Shown one piece after another: positions 59,331 through 64,000 of a stretch of 64,000 nucleotides of DNA (positions within the stretch are counted from its first letter, which is position 1; each line of letters begins with the position of its first letter). Source of the DNA: Symbiodinium kawagutii (Eukaryota > Sar > Dinophyceae > Suessiales > Symbiodiniaceae); the NCBI GenBank assembly GCA_009767595.1, contig VSDK01026464.1, positions 206,947 through 270,946 of the forward strand, given 5' to 3'. The translations under genes were made by a program, and so were the position numbers. Below the pieces are notes generated by a model that worked only from the letters and a program-made list of their open reading frames with translations, did not search any database and was not told the DNA's origin.

Positions 59331-61123
59331 TTCGATGTGGAACGGTGGGCAGGATTCACACCCGGTTTGAGATTCGTAAGTCTTGCGCATCATCGTATTT
59401 TCAGCCACCAATAGCGCTTCAGTTGCTGTCTTCGAAATGAATGTTTGATCACCCGCCTTTTTCGCATCCTTCAGATCAATCTGCTTCGTGGTGAGCTCAT
59501 TGGCCTTTTCCTTTTTCGTTGCCTCAAATCAAGGCAACATCAGTTTCTCCACAGAAGGAAAGCCCTCTACAATGCTCTACTCGTATTTGGTGTCAAATCT
59601 CCAATGAACGAAGGGTTGAAGTTGGAGATGCTCTTCATGTTGAGAAACCATCGAAGGTACCTCTCTTGAGTGTTGCCGCAGTGTTGCCTACAATGATGGC
59701 ACACCACATCCAGATACAAAAGTCATGTTGCCGGCAATCCCCGAATCGTTGCGTTTAGTCAGGGTCAACAATGACAATGCTAAAAAACTCTTGGTGAATG
59801 GGATTGATAGACATGATTAAAACCACTTGATTTGATAGATATACAAAAGATATTTTGGACAAACATGGGGCAGTTCATTGCGGATCTGCCATGAACAGCG
59901 ACTGTGGGACTCACCTCCACTCACCCGGCACCATCCAGTGATTGCCCTTGGGTACGTAGTGAGTACCACCGACTGGGCACCCGTCTTGGAACTTGTCGTT
60001 CGAGCTCTGCAGGGTGATGCGAAAGCATCGATCACTACTGGAAAGGCCCGGCTCTTTTCGATGTCCCGAAATACACCGAATATCATGGGGGTTGTCGACC
60101 CTCCAAAGGTGTAACCCCCATAACTGGTTGGTGGTTTCAACCCCTCTGAAACATGTTAGTCAACCAACCAATTGCTAATAACTACCAGGGAAAATAAAAA
60201 ATGTTTGAGACCACCAACCAGATAAGGGTCTATTTGGGGTGACTAACTACCGTCAGGCATGAAAACATCATTCGACTTGTTCGCTTCACCACCAGGCCCT
60301 GGTTGAGGTCCGTTGACGGTCTTCAACTCGATCTCCTTTTCCTTGGAGGCCTGGAGCAACAGGGCATGGTATATCAAGTTTTGGATCACACAACAACGGA
60401 TATTCACTTTTTTGGGAGATAGTATATAGCCAACTATTGTGAGATCTGGTATGGTATATCATTTCAAGCCATGGTCGTCTATACTGTGAAGGCTTAGGTG
60501 TGAAATTTCAGTCGCTGTCTGATGGTGCTTTCCCTGATGGGTGGTGGCAGGTTCAAAAAAAATGGATTCCGATGCCCTTTGACCCATTCTGCTTTCTGGG
60601 AAGAGTGCGCAACATGTCTTGTCATGATTAGATACTTCACGCCCAGGTCTGAATGTGATAGCCCCTAACGATAGGCCAGGAAGAGATTGAACTTGTACAA
60701 CTGGTATAGAACATCATGATGCATATCATGGAGTACATGAATGCATTTCCAAACATACATAGGTGACTTTACATACATGCATATATCAACATATCTTCAC
60801 ATAAACAAATGAATGTACATGTCCTATGTCCACATCTAACTCTACACTTTTAGTGGCTATATGGTAAGTCAACATCCCAAACAGCCTTAAATAGCCTAAG
60901 ATTGTTTAGTTGCTATCCTTAGAGCCACTAACCATATAGCCAGCTAACCATATAGCTAACCATATAGCTAACAATATAGCTAACCACATAGCCATATCGT
61001 CCTAACATGTCCTAACAACCATGTAGCTCGCTTCGAAACCTCCCCTGTTGAAGGATAGCATTTTATCGCCTTGTCGATGGCGGAATCGGACATGAACTTG
61101 GTGTACTCTCCAAGGCTTTGGGC
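59331..61123 (-). CDS. Coiled-coil protein gene, at least three exons, partial
   Basis: Exon 61123-61070 (54 nt): CTAG|GCC acceptor, GAC-AAG|GC donor, reads AQSLGEYTKFMSDSAIDK. Exon 60350-about 60312: CCAG|GCC acceptor, reads ASKEKEIELKTVN, same phase. Exon 59522-59331 (192 nt): TGAG|GCA acceptor, GAA|GTAAGG donor, reads ATKKEKANELTTKQIDLKDA then KKAGDQTFISKTATEALLVA. The first intron starts GC and the next exon starts GC, as in the kinase gene. The pattern of charged heptads and 'EY-KF----A--K---IELKT' fits a coiled-coil family that I associate with dinoflagellates (recalled, not searched). At least one exon between 60312 and 59522 is missing from my model; 5' and 3' ends are unknown. 59878-60112 is open on both strands and may hold another exon. 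Confidence 0.5.
60124..60221. repeat. Family B short inverted-repeat element, copy 4 (best preserved)
   Basis: CTGGTTGGTGGTTTCAACCC at left and TGTTTGAGACCACCAACCAG at right are inverted repeats of about 19 bp. 98 bp long, with AGTCAACCAACC inside. Confidence 0.8.
60926..60993. repeat. Short tandem repeat TAACCATATAGC
   Basis: About five imperfect units of CTAACCATATAGC, ending near ACCACATAGCC. Confidence 0.85.
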
Positions 61124-62849
61124 CTAGCGTTGCAGGGCGTTGCGAAAGCCGCCGCCGGTGCAAATGCTGTGACCAACCAATGGTTTGTTAAAGCTTAGCA
61201 ATGGTTGGTTAGATTTGGTTAGAGGTTGGCAAGTAACGGTTAGTTAATGGTTGGTTAAAGCTTAGTGATTGCTTCAAGTAGTGGTCAATCCATGGTTGGT
61301 TAAAGGTTGGCAATGGTTGGTTAAAGGTTAGTAAGGGCGGATACTTCATTCTTTGGAATAGTTCAGCTAACCCAGCCACACTTGGTGTCGAGATCCAAAC
61401 TAATGGTGAAACAAGCAAATCTTGGTTTGATATTGAAGTTAGCTGAACCTAGCTGCCAGTGTTCCGTTTTGAGTGCTTGATCTGCGGTAATCCAAGATCT
61501 ACGTGTACAAGCAAGCGAAATTGATACGGGTAAGGATAACAAGCTGATAGCAAGGATGAGAAATTACTTCCAAAATCTGAACACACTCGCAATACAGACC
61601 CAAAGCGATGATGTTGCTTTGGACACAACTATTTGTGTTGGCTCTAAAAAACAACAACGGGACTGGAGCACGAGTATTGCCACCTATTCTTGGGATGACC
61701 AAAAACATGGGCATAGTTGGAGACAGCCGGCCCACAGGCATCAACTAGCACCAATGGGATAGGACATTGAAGGTATCGATCCATTTCGCACAAGGCCAAC
61801 CAACAAGCAACCCAGATCTGTTGGCTGGTCGTAGATCAGGTTCAACCCGAATCTTGGTATCGATCGTTGCACTCCCAAAAGGGTCCGAATGATCCTGAGC
61901 AGGTCTATGGTTGGGTGGGTGCCTTTATTTCCAAAAACTTGTCGTGATGGTTCATGATAGTTCATTATGGTTCATGACGGTGCATGATGGTTGATGGTGG
62001 TTGACAATGGTGAGAGACGTTTTTAATGATGGTTGATAATTGCTGATGACAGCAGCAACAAAAAGGACAACAAGAAGGACACGGAAAGGTAGTAAAGTTA
62101 GGATGTGGGTTCATCCATCTTAGGCATGGGGTAGCCCTCAGCATCCAGCATCCATCATTCCGGTAGCTCCATTCTCATGGACTGGCACGGACCACTCATT
62201 TTTAAGCCCCAAGACACTGAGGCCTACGCGCACCGTTGTTAGTGCATTTCTACACCAAGAAATCTATCTATTCCTATTCCCAACCATCAATCTATCGACA
62301 ACCATCTATCGATTGCCAGCCAACCATCAATCACCAACCATCAATCAGCGACCATTTATCTCTGCCTATCACCGACCATCTAGATCCCAGCCACAACCAC
62401 CAGTATCTATTACCAATGATCTATCTGTGGTTTTTACCATCTACTAGCCGTTACAACTACCCTTAGCCAGTAGATCGACTGTTGGTGATACCACAGCTAT
62501 TACACAATCTATCATCAACCATCTCTCTGTCGTAATTCCCAGCTCTTACAACTTCATCATCAACTACCATCATCAACAACCACCAACCACCATCATCATC
62601 AACAACCACCAACCATTAACCACCATCAGCCCCACCATGCACGCTCCCCCCGAGGCCCCCGGATATGGTCCTCAGCGGTCTCCGTTTCGGTCTCCATCCG
62701 CACGAAATCGGCTTGAAGGACCTGGGTTGGTAGGCTGCAGTGGTGAGGGGCTGGTGCCAGGTCAGTGATTTGATGAGATGGTTGGATGGATCTGGATGGG
62801 TGAGATGGTTGGTTGGTTGGTTGGTTAGTTGGTTTTGCAAAGATTCCAC
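61124..62849. other. Intergenic/intronic
   Basis: 61331-61447 (+) reads VEIQTNGETSKSWFDIEVS to a stop and 61556-61759 (+) is open, but the minus strand of 61499-61965 is equally open, so nothing is called. 61200-61330 is GGTTGGTTAAAGGTT-type DNA; 62270-62640 is CAACCATCAATC-type DNA. Confidence 0.3.
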
Positions 62850-64000
62850 TACTCTAAAGTAGCACCAACACAAGTCCCCAAGTACACCGAAGTAAAGTAC
62901 TCAGGACTCTTTTCACACAAGCATCTTGAGCCTTGAGCTCATCCTTGAGCCAAAGTATTTGGCCAGAAGTCAAAGTATGCACGGAGTGCGCAAAGTGGGC
63001 AAAAGTGCTGTATATTTCGCACGCCCCCTTGGATGGAAAGTTCCCGGTTTAAAGTGGAACTTTTCTATCCACACCAAACTAATTAAAGTTAAACTACTAG
63101 CACAACCATTTCGGGAAAGTAAAGCTCTGACTCAAAGTTCTTTTTGATTTCGGGCTGAATTCAAAAGTCTCTTGCAAAAGTCGTGGTGCTTGGCGCTAAC
63201 TTGTTTCAAAGTTATCAGCCTTAAAAGAAAAGTGTGAAAGTGTTCACAAGTCTGTCCCATGGAAAGTTCAAAGTTCCAAGGATTGTGATCCACTAAAGTC
63301 TTGAAAGTGTCACATGAGTCTGTACCATGAGAATGCATGAAAGTGCAAAGTCTCAAGTATCATGTGCACAAAAGTTGCAAAAGTCTCAACTGTGTCACTG
63401 CAAAGATTGCAAAGTATGCAAGTGACATGAATGCAAAGTATCAAACAAATTCACTCAAACAAATTCAAAGTTCCAAACGAATTCAAAACTGAAAAGTTGC
63501 AATGCAAAGTGATGTCATAAAGTTGTGGAAGCAAAACAGCAACACAAAACCAAGCAAAGTCCATTTATGACATCAAAGTCGGGCTCTGAGAAAAGGTCTC
63601 ATCAAGTCCCTTGGAATCCAACCATCATAGTTGGAAATTTCCAAAAGTAAATCTCTACGCACGATCAAGTGGCCAACGCGAGTCAAAAGTGGCATCTGCT
63701 GAGGAAGACGCTGATGCTCATTAAAGTTCGCGTTCAGATACAAGTTCAAATGGTGGGCCAAAAAGTTGTGAGAGCACGCAAGTTGTGCTATTCCACAAAC
63801 TGAAAGTGCTGAGAGCGGCAAAGTGACCGGAGTCAAAGGTGTGGACCCTATTGCCATAAAGTGGTCCAAAAACTGGCGATTCCATATATGGAGAGAGTTG
63901 TTCTCCACCATGGAGGAAAGTAAACTCAACTCAAAGTTGACCGCCAAAAGTGTTATCCGCTGATGGCCTGAGTCAACAAAAGTGCCGGTGCGGTTATGCA
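62850..64000. other. AAAGT-studded segment
   Basis: The word AAAGT occurs about 43 times on the plus strand from 62856 to the right edge, about once per 27 bp at irregular spacing, most often as CAAAGT or AAAAGT. Its complement ACTTT is nearly absent. The sequence between the words is otherwise non-repetitive. It begins abruptly after TTGGTTGGTTGG-type DNA and runs out of the window. The minus strand of 63573-63947 is open for 124 codons (Leu/Asn-rich), possibly as a by-product. Confidence 0.85.

Noticed and set aside
62930..62962. Relic of the dinoflagellate spliced leader in reverse (CTTGAGCCAAAG)
   Set aside because: Only the first 11 bases match the leader complement; the rest diverges, and TTGAGC words recur locally.

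Overview
The window looks like nuclear DNA of a dinoflagellate, probably of the Symbiodiniaceae/Suessiales kind (inference). Three lines of evidence support this. (1) The one gene I can place with confidence, a PRP4-type protein kinase at the left edge, is cut into about twenty tiny exons. Its introns begin with GT, GC or GA and every resolved 3' splice site reads AG|G. (2) There is a 22-residue leucine-rich-repeat gene with an N-terminal ubiquitin-like region, of a kind common in these algae. (3) There are split coiled-coil exons with the same splice rules. Most of the window is not coding.

Layout. 1-4.1 kb: 3' part of the PRP4-like kinase gene (+). 5.0-7.0 kb: a decayed reading frame, then an extremely AT-rich island with a 701-N gap. 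8.1-8.9 kb: a 233-bp tandem repeat, each full unit carrying a perfect 64-bp hairpin. 8.9-11.2 kb: a damaged multi-exon TPR gene (-). 13.1-13.8 kb: an unidentified reading frame with one internal TGA (-). 18.8-19.6 kb: a 12-bp minisatellite with 108-bp higher-order units, and a 40-bp array. 27.0-28.8 kb: an LRR gene (-) broken by a 29-bp deletion. 41.7-45.3 kb: a 10-bp satellite with 343 apparently identical units. 57.5-58.6 and 59.3-61.1 kb: two multi-exon minus-strand genes, the second with coiled-coil sequence. 62.85 kb to the right edge: a segment studded with the word AAAGT.

Two short dispersed repeat families with terminal inverted repeats, each about 100 bp long, are scattered through the window. 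Family A has ten full copies and one half copy, in both orientations. Family B has four copies. The DNA between genes is cryptically simple: large parts are built from ATGGTTRAT-like words and their complement.

The genes do not form a recognisable pathway. Four reading frames (TPR, LRR, the 13-kb frame, the 30-kb frame) carry one or two lesions in otherwise good sequence. Either this is a region of decaying duplicates or the assembly contains small errors. Apart from the kinase, TPR, LRR and coiled-coil genes, the coding calls rest only on open frame, composition and splice-like borders, and their low confidence values should be taken literally.
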